Source: Tomocerus qinae
Lineage: Eukaryota > Arthropoda > Collembola > Entomobryomorpha > Tomoceridae
Assembly (NCBI GenBank): GCA_020055645.1
Contig: CM034546.1
Span: forward strand, 90,706,001 to 90,770,000
DNA length: 64,000 nt
Direction of reading: 5' to 3'
The translations under genes were made by a program, and so were the position numbers. The stretch's first letter is position 1. Every line of letters starts with the position of its first letter. The notes under the pieces were generated by a model that was not told where the DNA came from, searched no databases, and saw only the letters and a program-made list of their open reading frames with translations. Below are positions 13,356 through 24,013 of the stretch, piece after piece.

Positions 13356-13437
13356 CTGCCGTTTCAGCAGGAGATGAATTTCCTGCATTCGACTCCGATT
13401 TGCTCTCATCTCGCAAACGATGGTGCCTTGAGTTCCT
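13356..13437 (-). CDS. Follistatin-related protein, N-terminal exon
   Basis: This 82-bp exon follows a long pyrimidine tract ending GTTTGCAG (13,438-13,440). Read in phase 0 it encodes 27 residues that are basic at first (RNSRHHRLR) and then Ser/Glu rich (DESKSESNAGNSSPAETA). It ends with one base at a CAG/GTTTGT donor, and that G completes a Gly codon in the Kazal exon. It has no domain; it corresponds to the short variable segment between signal peptide and Kazal module in FSTL proteins. An acceptor two bases further in (start 13,435) would change the upstream phase and cannot be excluded. The signal-peptide exon must lie upstream, at higher coordinates. Confidence 0.7.
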
Positions 13438-14327
13438 CTGCAAACAAACAAAAGAAACACGTGTTAGCCACCAGTTCAGTAGAATAAATGTTTACATTAT
13501 GTTTAATTACATTTAAATCTAATCACATCGTATGACCAAAGTACACTGTACACATATCGTATCATTTATATTCCGGAGGATTGTTTGATGGCAGTACATA
13601 CAAATCGCAACTAGCCTTGCAACTGAGTATTCTACGTGCAGAAGATTACGATGCTATCCATAACAATCCATTTTATTTATAAGGACTTCAACTTTGGAAG
13701 GGATTTATTACCTATTTTGCCCTAGTACTATAGGTAAACAATTTCTTCGCATCTGCTGGGAAGAAAACTAATATTTGCCATGAAAAATAAGTTTTCTCAA
13801 TCTGTGGCAGTCAATATAGGTAGGATGCCAAGGAGAAATGAACTATCTCTCATGGTTTGTTTGACCTGCCCCGGATTCTATCATAATCATTATCATGATC
13901 CTATTTTTCGTCTTGTCTAATAATGCTTACATACAGTAGAGCAACTTTTTCTATGAGTCGGCTAGATAATGAAAATGACTGGAAAGCACCAGGAAGACAC
14001 ACACCCGGAGAACAGAGAACATATTGAAATTTCCTCTCTCCAGGTTCTTGTCTATTACAATATGAACGGTTACCTTTTATGAGCGTCACTTCTACAGATA
14101 AGTAGATACTCCATTACTCCTTTCTTCCGAACCTTAGCTTTTCTTTAATATTAATATTTGTAGATGTGCCAAGCGGAGAAGTAGGGAGATAGTCTATCAT
14201 CATAATAACCACACTAAACAGTGAGAATAGGAAAGATAATATTGTATTGACTTGGCGTGGTTTAATTTCGATATCACGTCACTTGCCTATGGTGTTTTCA
14301 GAGGTATGCCTCCTCCCTCGGAAGATT
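13438..14327. other. Non-coding stretch, probably 5' intron of the FSTL gene
   Basis: This stretch lies between the last recognised FSTL exon and the BEL/Pao insertion. It begins with the pyrimidine-rich acceptor tract of the N-terminal exon. Nothing else is recognised. Confidence 0.6.
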
Positions 14328-14332
14328 AGGTT
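14328..14332. repeat. Target-site duplication AGGTT, left copy
   Basis: AGGTT directly abuts the left LTR and recurs directly after the right LTR at 18,774-18,778. A 5-bp duplication is typical of BEL/Pao integration. Confidence 0.85.
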
Positions 14333-14814
14333 TGTTGGGTGGGTTTATCGGCTACGTATTTCAGAGGGACACAGTCATCGGTGCTTTTCGGGTGTCAACT
14401 AGGGCGTAAATCTAATCGACAGTTGTACTAGCTAAGGTGTAAGGTTAACTAGTGTTCACTTGAATAGGCAACTAGGCAGGTCTCGGTACTTCCAGTTTTC
14501 GGGCTGGTCACGAACTTTGCTAGCTAGTATGCGTATATGTATTAATTAGGTGTGCACTAATTAATATGACTTGACGATAATCAGTAGTTAATACTAACTA
14601 AAAATAACTTTATTTTAGGGTAAGAACAAACTGACAATCAATTATGCTTAAAAATGCAGAGTACCATGCGTACGTCTGATCAAGAGTGAATTCGTTATTC
14701 GACTGTAGAAAAATGCTTGAATGATTCTAGAAGCTATTAATTTAGTATCTGCGCGCAGGCGCTTGATTCTAAATAATATTACTAGACACTAAAATACTGA
14801 GCGGTGCTCAAACA
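14333..14814 (-). repeat. BEL/Pao 3' LTR
   Basis: This 482-bp LTR starts TGTTGGG and ends CTCAAACA on the plus strand. By eye it matches the right LTR over its length except for the third base (T here, A there). A minus-strand AATAAA polyadenylation signal lies at 14,609-14,614. Confidence 0.93.
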
Positions 14815-14830
14815 TACACCGCCCTTTGAA
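14815..14830 (-). other. Polypurine tract of the BEL/Pao element
   Basis: Read on the minus strand, AAAGGGCGGTGTA ends directly at the TG of the 3' LTR. This is the expected place for the plus-strand primer of reverse transcription and confirms the element's orientation. Confidence 0.65.
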
Positions 14831-14953
14831 ATACTAATTTCAACAAAAAATGACATAAATTTTGATTTAGAATGCTTAAAAAACATAAATAGTAATAAAT
14901 GCTAACTACTATTAAATACTATAAGAGAAGTGAAAATGTAATTAATATCTATG

Positions 14954-14974
14954 ACGTTTGCTGACGGCAAACGT
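14954..14974. other. Short hairpin at the end of the Pol remnant
   Basis: ACGTTTGC, a 5-base loop and GCAAACGT form a perfect 8-bp stem at the stop of the Pol remnant frame. It could be a transcript-end structure or chance. Confidence 0.4.
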
Positions 14975-15909
14975 TAGCCAAAAACTTCACTTCTCGGGTT
15001 TGTCTCGTCCTGGTTTCCTCCCAGGTTCGTTGTCTTGGTTGATTTCATTTTGAAGAAACGGAATAAATACGCTGTGGCTCGATGAAGACGCAGCAGGCCA
15101 GGGAATTTTGTTAAGATTGTTTCTTCAAACATAGTAAAATTTGTCATCGTACCTTTTCTTTCTTTGGTCATAGTTTTGCTTTCATCTTTGGCGTCTGAGT
15201 GGTCTACGTAGTCCAAGTCGGGATTTTTGCTTGAAAATTCGGCTGACTGTAGCCACTCCAGACCATTCCACCATAATTGATGAACTTTCAATTCGGACGG
15301 GTTGATTCCACGGGAAACGCAATCCGCCGAGTTTACTTCTTCTTTTGCATGGTTCCATTGATTAGCAGAGGAACTCTCTTGAATTTTCGCCACTCGGTTG
15401 GCAACAAATATCTTCCTTCGCTGAGAGGAAGATTGAATCCACGCTAAAACAATACTAGAGTCACACCAATAATTAAAACCTTTTATTGGCACTAGTGATG
15501 AATTCTTGATAGTCTCCATCAAGTCGTAGAGAAATTTGGCACCGCACAGTCCAATTCGGGTCAAGGAGACAAATTTGATTGGTACAACCTTCGTCTTGGC
15601 TGCTACTAACAGATTAGTTGGAGAACACAAATATACACATGGTGCATATGTTTCACTTTCGGCTCTTGAGAGGCTGACATCGTTGTAAAAATTCTTCAGA
15701 ATGTTTTCTGGCACTTTGGACGTCGTCGTCCACATTTCATTTGGGGAAATGTTCATTTTCTCCATTGTAAGTTGCTGTAGACACTTTACTGCGAGGTAAG
15801 ATGCTGCAGCTGTTCCAAATATTGCTGTTGAAAGTCTAAATTCTTGAATAAGGTCGTCTGGTGACTTCCTCCATAATATTCGTTGATGATCCAAGTCGTC
15901 AGATATCAA
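14974..15909 (-). pseudogene. BEL/Pao Pol remnant: RT, RNase H and connection pieces
   Basis: This frame of 311 codons lies in a different frame from the upstream Gag frame and overlaps its end by 11 bases. Residues 4-46 (DDLDHQRILWR...YLAVKCLQQL) match the BEL/Pao RT segment before the catalytic YVDD box. Residues 74-80 read YNDVSLS, apparently a damaged YVDD-VLS box. Residues 88-200 resemble the RNase H-like part (CVYLCS, AKTKVVPIK, YWCDSSIVLAWI, NSADCVSRG), but the usual RLELCGA motif reads RIGLCGA, losing the conserved Glu. The segment carrying the first RNase H Asp is missing. Residues 268-285 resemble the linker before integrase, and then the frame stops. RT fingers and first palm motif, and all of integrase, are absent. 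Confidence 0.85.
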
Positions 15910-18124
15910 ACGAACTTCTGTGATTATGCTTTTGGTTTATATACAGCTCTGCGCGGTATATAACACACATTTTCTTTTTCTTAATTTCCACTGAGGGAAC
16001 AATCTCCATATGGTTTAGTTGTAAATAATCATTGAGTACCTGACTATACTCTGTAACTTCCTCTGGATGATTGACACAAGATCTTTCATCCTCTGCTTGA
16101 CGTCGGGCAGTTTGCTTCTTGCTGTCTCCAATTGGCATGGAGTTCTTAACTGGGAGGTGGACAAGAAATCTTCCATCGGGGTCTCGATCATGAGTCTCCT
16201 GAAAGGTCTGTTTGCATTCTTGTTCCTCCGTAGTTTCTGTTGTCATAGTTGACCTTTCTTCAAATTTTGATAAAGTAGAATCAGCTTCACAACTGACATG
16301 GTTAGTGAACAACTGTTGACTACTTACGTTTGCTTTCAGTGGACCGCCAAGTATCCATCCCAAGAAGGTGTCTCTTGCTGTGGGCGTACCAGGAGGGCCT
16401 TTTCTCATCTTGCAGAGAACAAGATCATCGTAGATATCACGACCAAGCAAAATGTCGATTTTGCCTGGTTTGTAGAACTCAGGATCGGCCAGAAACAATT
16501 TTTCTACATGGTTCCAAGTCCTAGGTTCCACTGGATGTGAGGGTAGATCCCCAGTTATTTTTTCTCTAATGTGAGTTTCCAAGTTGAAACTCTGATACTT
16601 GTCGTAATACGAGGTGAATTCAATCTGGATAGACTGAGTTGACTGTCCAGCATCGATACCACCAACTCCATAGACCTTGGTATTTTTCTTATTTCGCTTG
16701 AGTCCTAGTCTTTTTGCACAACTGTTAGTGACAAAACTTCCTTGCGACCCACAATCCAATAAGGCTCTGCAATGTTGATACTGATTTCTTGAGTCTTTCA
16801 CACAGATGACAACTGTTGAAAGAAGAACTTGAGAACTTTCTCTTGAGTTAGAGAAATGATTAGCAAATGATGATGTCAGCTGGGTGACGTCATCCATTTC
16901 ATTTTCCGATTCAGACTTCTGCTGGGAAGGCTGTTCAGTTTTCTTTTTAAACTTCTGATTTTCATGTAGGTACGTATTGTGTCTCTGCTGACACGCTTTG
17001 CAATTCATAGGTGATGGACAATCTTGCGCTTGATGATCCTTTGACTTTATACAATTAAAACAAAGATTAGCATTACTTACTACAGCTTTGCGATCGTCGA
17101 CAGATAATTCACGGAATTTACTGCACTGATACAAGAAGTGATTTCCTCCACAAGCTGCACAAGATTTATCGCAATCATCACTGGCACTGTAATTCACATT
17201 TTTCTGTTCATAACTTGAACTCTTGAGATTATTACTTATCTTCGGCTTTATACCTCCGGCTGCGGTTGCTCTAGCTTGGGCAAGTATAAATTCAGTAAAT
17301 TTTTGAATGGCTGGGACTTCGTCGGAGGCAAGCTGCTTTTCCCAATCCACTCTAGTTTCTTGATCCAGCTTTCTACACATCATGTGAATGATCACTGAAT
17401 CCCACTTTTGCTCAGGGGTCAATTTTAGAACATCTAGTGCACGGTTGCACTCATTCGTTGCGTCGCTGATCTTCCTCAGCTGCACAAAGTTTCCTTGTCC
17501 AACGTTGGACAGTGCACTTATTCGGTCAAAGTGGGATCGAATAATGTCACGTTTGATTTCATATCTTTCTTTCAAGGTTATCCAAGCTTGGTCATAATTT
17601 AAATCCGTAACAGGAATGTCTCTTAATAATGAAGCTGGCTCACCCTGTAGTAATCCTTTGAGATACTGCATCTTTTGGGATCCAGACAACTTCACATTAT
17701 TGTGAATAGATGACACAAACAAGTCTTGAAAAGATAGCCATTCTTGAGTGTCACCCTTAAACGGCGGTATCTCAATTTTCGGAAGTTTCACGTCTGCTCC
17801 TCCGGTGGGGGCGGCTCCGGATCCACTTCCTGCTGTGGGGTAAGTACTTTTTAGAAGTCCTAATTTTATAATTGCTTTATGTACCAGGTCTTCAAGGACG
17901 ACAAATTCGGCTGATTCGGTGAGGAATTCGGCGTCCGATTTTGCAACTGCACTGGCTCTCTCGAGGAGACCAGAGCATTTCGTTTGCACTTTGTATAGCT
18001 CTCCTTCTTGAGTGATGATCTCATGAAGTGGGGGTGGTGCAGTGACGTCATAAGCGGCGATGCCTTGCTGCAACCTTGCGATTGTGACTGCCAATGCACG
18101 ACGGTCACTCTTGATTACATCCAT
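15899..18124 (-). CDS. BEL/Pao Gag and aspartic protease
   Basis: This is an open frame of 741 codons with no internal stop. Residues ~114-260 are the DUF1759-type Gag core (LPKIEIPPFKGDTQEW, then YLKGLLQGEPASLL). Residues ~319-387 hold Cys/His clusters of zinc-knuckle type (CAACGGNHFLYQC; CFNCIKSKDHQAQDC). Residues ~435-570 are the DUF1758-type retroviral protease with active-site motif LLDCGSQGSF, Cys in place of the usual Ser of DSG, and the second conserved element DILLGRD. GWILGG at ~589-594 and the stretch up to YLQLNHMEIVPS (~690) lead toward reverse transcriptase. The frame breaks there, at a deletion near 15,950, so the last ~30 residues are junction sequence. It could still make Gag-protease. 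Start chosen at the first ATG after the 5' LTR leader. Confidence 0.88.
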   Translation of the reverse strand: MDVIKSDRRALAVTIARLQQGIAAYDVTAPPPLHEIITQEGELYKVQTKCSGLLERASAVAKSDAEFLTESAEFVVLEDLVHKAIIKLGLLKSTYPTAGSGSGAAPTGGADVKLPKIEIPPFKGDTQEWLSFQDLFVSSIHNNVKLSGSQKMQYLKGLLQGEPASLLRDIPVTDLNYDQAWITLKERYEIKRDIIRSHFDRISALSNVGQGNFVQLRKISDATNECNRALDVLKLTPEQKWDSVIIHMMCRKLDQETRVDWEKQLASDEVPAIQKFTEFILAQARATAAGGIKPKISNNLKSSSYEQKNVNYSASDDCDKSCAACGGNHFLYQCSKFRELSVDDRKAVVSNANLCFNCIKSKDHQAQDCPSPMNCKACQQRHNTYLHENQKFKKKTEQPSQQKSESENEMDDVTQLTSSFANHFSNSRESSQVLLSTVVICVKDSRNQYQHCRALLDCGSQGSFVTNSCAKRLGLKRNKKNTKVYGVGGIDAGQSTQSIQIEFTSYYDKYQSFNLETHIREKITGDLPSHPVEPRTWNHVEKLFLADPEFYKPGKIDILLGRDIYDDLVLCKMRKGPPGTPTARDTFLGWILGGPLKANVSSQQLFTNHVSCEADSTLSKFEERSTMTTETTEEQECKQTFQETHDRDPDGRFLVHLPVKNSMPIGDSKKQTARRQAEDERSCVNHPEEVTEYSQVLNDYLQLNHMEIVPSVEIKKKKMCVIYRAELYINQKHNHRSSFDI

Positions 18125-18291
18125 CTTGATTGACTTGCGTGTTAATGGATGGCAATTTTCTTACAATTCTTGTAGATGACTGAAGATCCAACGTAGAAAC
18201 TCCACTCGAAGTATGTTCACGAATAACTGATGAACGACGGAATCCAAGATGTCCAATCTTCACCAAATATCCGTGGCTCGTAAGGACCAAA
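18125..18291 (-). other. BEL/Pao leader with candidate primer-binding site
   Basis: This 167-bp untranslated leader lies between the 5' LTR and the Gag ATG. Two bases after the LTR, the minus strand reads TGGTCCTTACGAGCC (18,275-18,289), which has the TGG start and position of a tRNA primer-binding site. It resembles a tRNA-Tyr 3'-end complement with one extra base, but the tRNA assignment is uncertain. Confidence 0.55.
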
Positions 18292-18773
18292 TGATGGGTG
18301 GGTTTATCGGCTACGTATTTCAGAGGGACACAGTCATCGGTGCTTTTCGGGTGTCAACTAGGGCGTAAATCTAATCGACAGTTGTACTAGCTAAGGTGTA
18401 AGGTTAACTAGTGTTCACTTGAATAGGCAACTAGGCAGGTCTCGGTACTTCCAGTTTTCGGGCTGGTCACGAACTTTGCTAGCTAGTATGCGTATATGTA
18501 TTAATTAGGTGTGCACTAATTAATATGACTTGACGATAATCAGTAGTTAATACTAACTAAAAATAACTTTATTTTAGGGTAAGAACAAACTGACAATCAA
18601 TTATGCTTAAAAATGCAGAGTACCATGCGTACGTCTGATCAAGAGTGAATTCGTTATTCGACTGTAGAAAAATGCTTGAATGATTCTAGAAGCTATTAAT
18701 TTAGTATCTGCGCGCAGGCGCTTGATTCTAAATAATATTACTAGACACTAAAATACTGAGCGGTGCTCAAACA
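18292..18773 (-). repeat. BEL/Pao 5' LTR
   Basis: This 482-bp LTR is near-identical to 14,333-14,814 (one mismatch seen by eye, at the third base). It begins TGATGGG and ends CTCAAACA on the plus strand and holds the same minus-strand AATAAA. Confidence 0.93.
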
Positions 18774-18778
18774 AGGTT
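18774..18778. repeat. Target-site duplication AGGTT, right copy
   Basis: Matches 14,328-14,332 and flanks the BEL/Pao element exactly. Confidence 0.85.
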
Positions 18779-21700
18779 GATTCTGCAGTGACTAAAGAGT
18801 GAGAGAAGTGGAAGGTATATGCAAATCAGATTTATACTTTATACATACATAGGTGCATATATGTAGCCGGAGATAGTTGGATAAGAGATAAAGCCGTTGA
18901 TTTATGAAGTTAATCTTGCCATATCGACCAATTTATTTTTCATGCTCAATTTCCTTCAGGGCCTCTTATTAGATTCGATATTACGATACGATATTGGATT
19001 TTCGTATCTTGCAAGCAGTCTTTTAGTCACTCTAGCCGTCTTGTCGAGTCGACTTACAACAGCTTCTCTTCAACTTTCTATTCTAGCCTCCAATATTCTC
19101 TTATTTTCCCCACTTCTATATTAGTTTTGCAAGATATGCTTTTCCTCCTACTTTTATGGAATTGACTGTGTTGGTAAGGGTTGTCTTGTTAGGTTAGTTC
19201 ATAGTCAATAGTTGATAGTTTGATCTGGTTTTCTCTGAGTTGGCCAGCCTCTTATAATGTCTACGTTTATACCATTCTTATCTCTCCCCCAGTTCCGCCC
19301 AAGAATATTGGATAAGTTATAGAGTGAATTAGTAGGCTAACAAAATATACTTTTATTCATTCATCTCCTCTGTGTACTCTACACGAGGTCAGTCAGTGCA
19401 TAAGAAACTATAATTCATTTTTTGCAAGCGTTAACCTTCTTTTCCGTCATATTTTATGTAACTTATTTCCGATATAACTTTTTTACACTTTCTTTTTTAT
19501 GCTTTCTCCTTAAATCCGTTTCAGTTTCGCTTCAAGATAGAATAAATAACTTTCCTTTTACATATGCTAGTAATTATTCTTAAGTGCCCTTTAGTATTAG
19601 TGAAATATTTATTATGAATGTTTATTTAGGCCATCTATCACACAACTCACATTAGTTGAATGTTCGTTTGCTTTACAATTACCCGTATATCTTACCAAGT
19701 TTCCTCCTGCATTATTTTCTCTCTCAATATTTACAATGTCGTAAGGATGATGGAAAGCCAAGACGTGGAATCGAATTGAATTGTCAATATTAAAGTAGCA
19801 ACTTCAGCCTTTTGTGTCTTTTCTGACTTTCTAAGTATAGACTATGCGAGTAGAATAACAGCTGAGCACACTATCAAGCATGTATTTTCAAAAAACTTTA
19901 TCCCTTTTCTTTTGTCTTCGATTTAAGCTGATATGAGATCAAAACTCTTTTCTTGATCTCAAACTCGACTAGTAGAACTCACTCAGATCAAAGAGTCGGT
20001 CAGGTCCGTATCTCTATAGGGCCGTTCAACTCAGATCACACAGATCACTAACACGTTATAAATAAATTCAAGAGGATTTTCAAATTTCTCATCTAAAGAG
20101 AAAGTAGCGCTCAAGAGAAAATCAAATTACAATGGATAATGTGTCTGTACTTTTGTTTGCAAAGAATATTAAGTATTCTTGTGAAATCCGCCTTTTGTTG
20201 TTTCCAACATCCGATCTGATCCGATCCTGTTGCGATAGACTATGATGGATAAGGTTGAATAGGTCGGAAAAGAAAACGCACGAACCTGAACTAAACTATG
20301 TATGTAAAAGGGAAATACATAATATAAACTGAATACATAACCCTAAACCTAATGTAAAGGTAATGCCTCAAAAAAGGAAAGCATCAGAGAAAGGAAAGTT
20401 GAGAAAGCAAGGGAGAAAGGGAGATGAATATTTATAGAGTTGGTTTTGACGTTCGATGTGAACTACATAATATACATACGTAGATGGGTGTGGGTATATA
20501 TGTGTTTCGACTCAATTCCTGATCTGATCTCTTGTGCACTGATTGTAAAGGGAAAGTTTAATGGAATGTCTACCCCAAAGTGAAGAATACCCACTCTGGA
20601 ACATTTTCCACGTAGTATGTACCAAAGCAAAAATAGAGACAAGGTAGCAATAACTAGTGTAGATAAAAGGATATATTTTCCCGACTTTTCTATTTCTATT
20701 ATTACAGAATGGAATATATTTGCGGAGAATGAAGCGAAAAGAAACCACAGCACTACGGAATGCAATGCATGAGAGTATATCTTCCAAATACCCGCTTCAT
20801 AGCTCATAACGTATCACAATGTACGTATGTCTGGAAAAGGTAAGTATATGCTGTCTGCTACGTGGTTATAGCTAAGCTAACATGGATTTGTCCAATATTC
20901 AATAATTCATGTGAGACGGGACTTTGGGAAAGAAGCGTCCGTGGAATTCAAACCGCACTCAGTCTATAATATCTTATTCATGACTTTGTCATTCAGACTT
21001 TACTGTGAGTGTCAGTCAGTTTTAGGGGGAAAGCGGAGTTTCCTCCCACTTATTGTATAAGTAGAACTACCTTCAACGCACACAGTACACAAGGAAGCAG
21101 ACAGTCGCCCGTTCCTTGTCCATGCATTTTTAACTCCATATTGTACTATGTGCCATTTGTAACAGTATAGAATGCCAACTACAAAGATACCTCAGAGTAT
21201 CAGTGAAAGCATAAAAATGAATAGAGAGTAATGTTGCAATTATAAGTTGAGACAGATGACGTTACAGAACATTCATGAGGAATGAGAATAAACTCATGAA
21301 AACACTCTATTGCATTGCTCTTTCACTAATCTAACCAAAAAGATAAGTAGGAACACATTGCAAAGTTTCTTCCAACTTTTCCATATTCCAAGAATTTCCC
21401 CTGGACTTCACTTTATTCGCATTGCTACGAAAAGTGCACGTTATCTTCTCAAAAATTAATGGAGAAAGTACGTATAGCACTGCAATGCAATGCACTCACG
21501 TCCTGTCTGCTTCACCTACTTCACTTTCAAAGTAAATTCTAATGGGAAAAACTTGTGTAAATATGTGTAAGATACCAGAAATAGCAGCACAGTTCCATAA
21601 CTGAGTGTGTGCTCTCAGAAAAGTAGAACAGAACAAGCAAGTCGGATTCAAATCAATTGCATCTTCATCTTCTGCATGCTGCATGAACATAAATAGAAGT

Positions 21701-23170
21701 TGTAAAGTGCTCAAAAAACCAACTTGATTCTATATAAAACTGGGAGGGAAGAGAAACAGATGGAGAAAGTACAAGTTGAAAACGAAGCTATTCATAGCAG
21801 AGCCAAAAAGACTTGGCCAAAAAGTCAATTGAAGCCGAACTATGAATTGGAGTTGATTCAACTTGCAATATTAGCCTTACATAATGTAATTCAATTTGCT
21901 TCTTGAGTTGAACTCTGTCTGCGAGCCATTACACTTGAGTTGTTCGAGTGTGGTTAAGTATTACTCTGTGTTTTTGTGTGTTTTTTTATCGCACAATGAT
22001 CGAAAATTGAGTAAAGTTGGTCTACTATTATTATATTATTACAACACTAGTATTATTAGCAGCAGAGTGAGGGTGGTGTATGGGAACCTGAAGGACAAGG
22101 AACCATTTAGGACTATAAATGACTTTGTTATAGCCATAAAAGCAGTTATAAAGGCTCCGAAACTAGGTTTTAAATAGTTTAGTAGAGTTTCGCACGTAAT
22201 GCCCTGGAGGGAAGTACCTGGTCTGACTATTCTGTCAGAGTTTTTGCAAACGGCTCCTCCAAAACATCAAAAACCTCGCAACTAACTTTGGTAATGATGA
22301 TGACTTCAACTTGACTCGACCCACTCCTGTTCCTCATCATGTTCACTTTGACTTGAATTTTCCTTCCTTCCTAATACTAACAATGCAAAGTTAAGTCAGC
22401 TCGAATTCTCTTTTCTTTTCGCCAAAAGCAGAAAAGTCTAACTCGTACAATGACAACTCTCCAGCATAACCAAACGAGCTTGCCACCATTTAAATTTCAT
22501 GCAAGTATGTAGTATTTCTGCTAAGGAAAATAACGAACTCAATGACACCAACATACTAGCACAGACCTACTTCGGCAGAGCATTGTTCCATTCCATCGGC
22601 GGGGTTCATTCACATTACACGGCTGTATATCGGCTAACCAATGAAAACCAAACCACAAAACTCCCAGCGGTAGTGGCAGAACAATCCGTTCAAATTTTAA
22701 TTCTTGAATGTAGACTCGAGTCAAAGAGAAAATGCCCGTGGCATACTCCTCCAAATTACACCAACTGTTTTATGTAAACAGATTTTATACAAGCGACGGG
22801 GCATAACAATTAGATAGTACCAGTACAATTGTGTGCAAACCTTTTCTGTATAGGCATTTAGGTATGATCTTTTGCTCCACTATTGGTACAGTTGTTTCAC
22901 TCAGTAGTGTTGCATGTACCATTAGACCTTTGACAATCAAGTCCTAAAGCAATAATTGAAAACTTGATTCTCTTTCCCTCGCTATGCATTAGTTAATGAG
23001 TATTGTAGAAGAGTTTGCAAAACTTCTGTCGCTTTAATGGCAACTTTAACAAAGTCACTAGGCCTGACTGAATATCTGCCTGTACCAAATAATTCTTCTA
23101 TATACTGTATTGTTTTTCTCAGCCTACTATAGGAAGTACTTCAGGATTTATTGACACGAAATTACCTTTC
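18779..23170. other. Non-coding stretch between two LTR elements
   Basis: This is about 4.4 kb of AT-rich sequence with only short, unrelated open frames (up to ~114 codons, no domains). No terminal repeats, RNA genes or splice-supported exons were seen. It is probably intronic to the FSTL gene if that gene's first exon lies further right. Confidence 0.55.
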
Positions 23171-23174
23171 GTTG
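23171..23174. repeat. Target-site duplication GTTG, left copy
   Basis: GTTG abuts the left LTR and recurs at 28,423-28,426. Four bases is a common size for Ty3/gypsy-type integration. Confidence 0.75.
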
Positions 23175-23545
23175 TGTCAAGTTAGAGTTGGGACTGGGGA
23201 AGATGCGACCTCAGATAGTAGAGCTGGCACGGTTGCCTTTGGTCTGCTCTCACGGACACTTCATGCACCTACCCGGGTACTAGTAAGCCAGTAAACCATC
23301 TCCCGAAAACCACCACGAATCCAGAATAAGAGATGACTTTATTTGACTGCATGCTCAAGGCATGCTCATGACTCAATGTCTCTCAGCATACTGTCTACAT
23401 GGCGGCTTGTTCTTCGCCTTTTTTTCTGGTCGTCTCTGCTCTATCTTGAGCAATCCCATCCACCACTTGCGTGGATGTCTGTGATTGGTCAAGGAACAGC
23501 AGAGCCGCCAGTCACAATATATTTAAATGATATTCCCACATGACA
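23175..23545 (-). repeat. 3' LTR of the LARD-like element
   Basis: This 371-bp LTR appears identical by eye to the right copy from ~23,204 to its end; differences sit only in the first ~30 bases. On the minus strand it has a TATA-like TTTAAATATAT near its 5' end (around 23,515-23,530) and AATAAA at 23,338-23,343, a plausible U3-R-U5 order. A 66-codon plus-strand open frame in both LTRs is not considered a gene. Confidence 0.9.
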
Positions 23546-23556
23546 TCTCCCTGTTC
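23546..23556 (-). other. Polypurine tract of the LARD-like element
   Basis: The minus strand reads GAACAGGGAGA immediately before the TG of the left LTR. This is the classic position of the plus-strand primer and fixes the orientation. The equivalent position beside the right LTR is not purine-rich. Confidence 0.7.
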
Positions 23557-23907
23557 AAAGACAGTCTGTTCCACCAGACTTAAACTTAAATAACATCAAG
23601 AAAAAGCTTTAAATTTCCCAGAATACTTTACATTCACAAATCAAAGAAAAACTCAAATGATAATTACTTAGAATTAACATAAATCCTCACACATTCTAAT
23701 CCTCACGTCACGTTACAAAATACATTTCACATAATATCCTTAATTTGCAATAAATTCCAATAAACAAAATCATCAAATTCAAATTCATACTCAATCAAAA
23801 TTATCAAAAAATAAATGAATGTCTTGAGGTGCGTTGGCTGACTGTTGTTTTCACTACTGGTCCGCTTGACATACTGAAGTAAACACACAGTTGTCTCCGG
23901 CTCCCAG

Positions 23908-24013
23908 TACTGCCTTGCCCGATATACGGCAACGTGGCACAAAAATGATGATCTAGGACTCCATCACTGCCTTGCCCGATAGTACGGCAACGTGGCACAA
24001 AATATGTTGATCT
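23908..24013. repeat. Twofold direct repeat inside the LARD-like element
   Basis: Two copies of a unit containing TGCCTTGCCCGATA and ACGGCAACGTGGCACAAAA, about 60 bp apart, starting near 23,910 and 23,970 and each followed by a TGTTGATCT/TGATGATCT-like end. Confidence 0.75.

Larger units (their letters stand above)
14333..18773 (-). mobile_element. BEL/Pao LTR retrotransposon, internally deleted
   Basis: This 4,441-bp element is on the minus strand, so its 5' LTR is the right one. It has two 482-bp LTRs (TG...CA ends), a 5-bp target duplication, a candidate primer-binding site, a purine tract, a long Gag-protease frame and a shorter Pol remnant. BEL/Pao elements usually encode one polyprotein of roughly 1,700-1,800 residues covering Gag, protease, RT, RNase H and integrase. 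Only about 1,050 codons remain here. RT and RNase H are truncated and no integrase motif is visible, so the copy cannot move by itself. The near-identical LTRs imply recent insertion, presumably with proteins supplied by an intact relative. Confidence 0.93.

Noticed and set aside
23343..23543. 66-codon plus-strand frame repeated at 28,220-28,420
   Set aside because: The duplication is due to the LTR pair. The frame is antisense to the element and has no domain.
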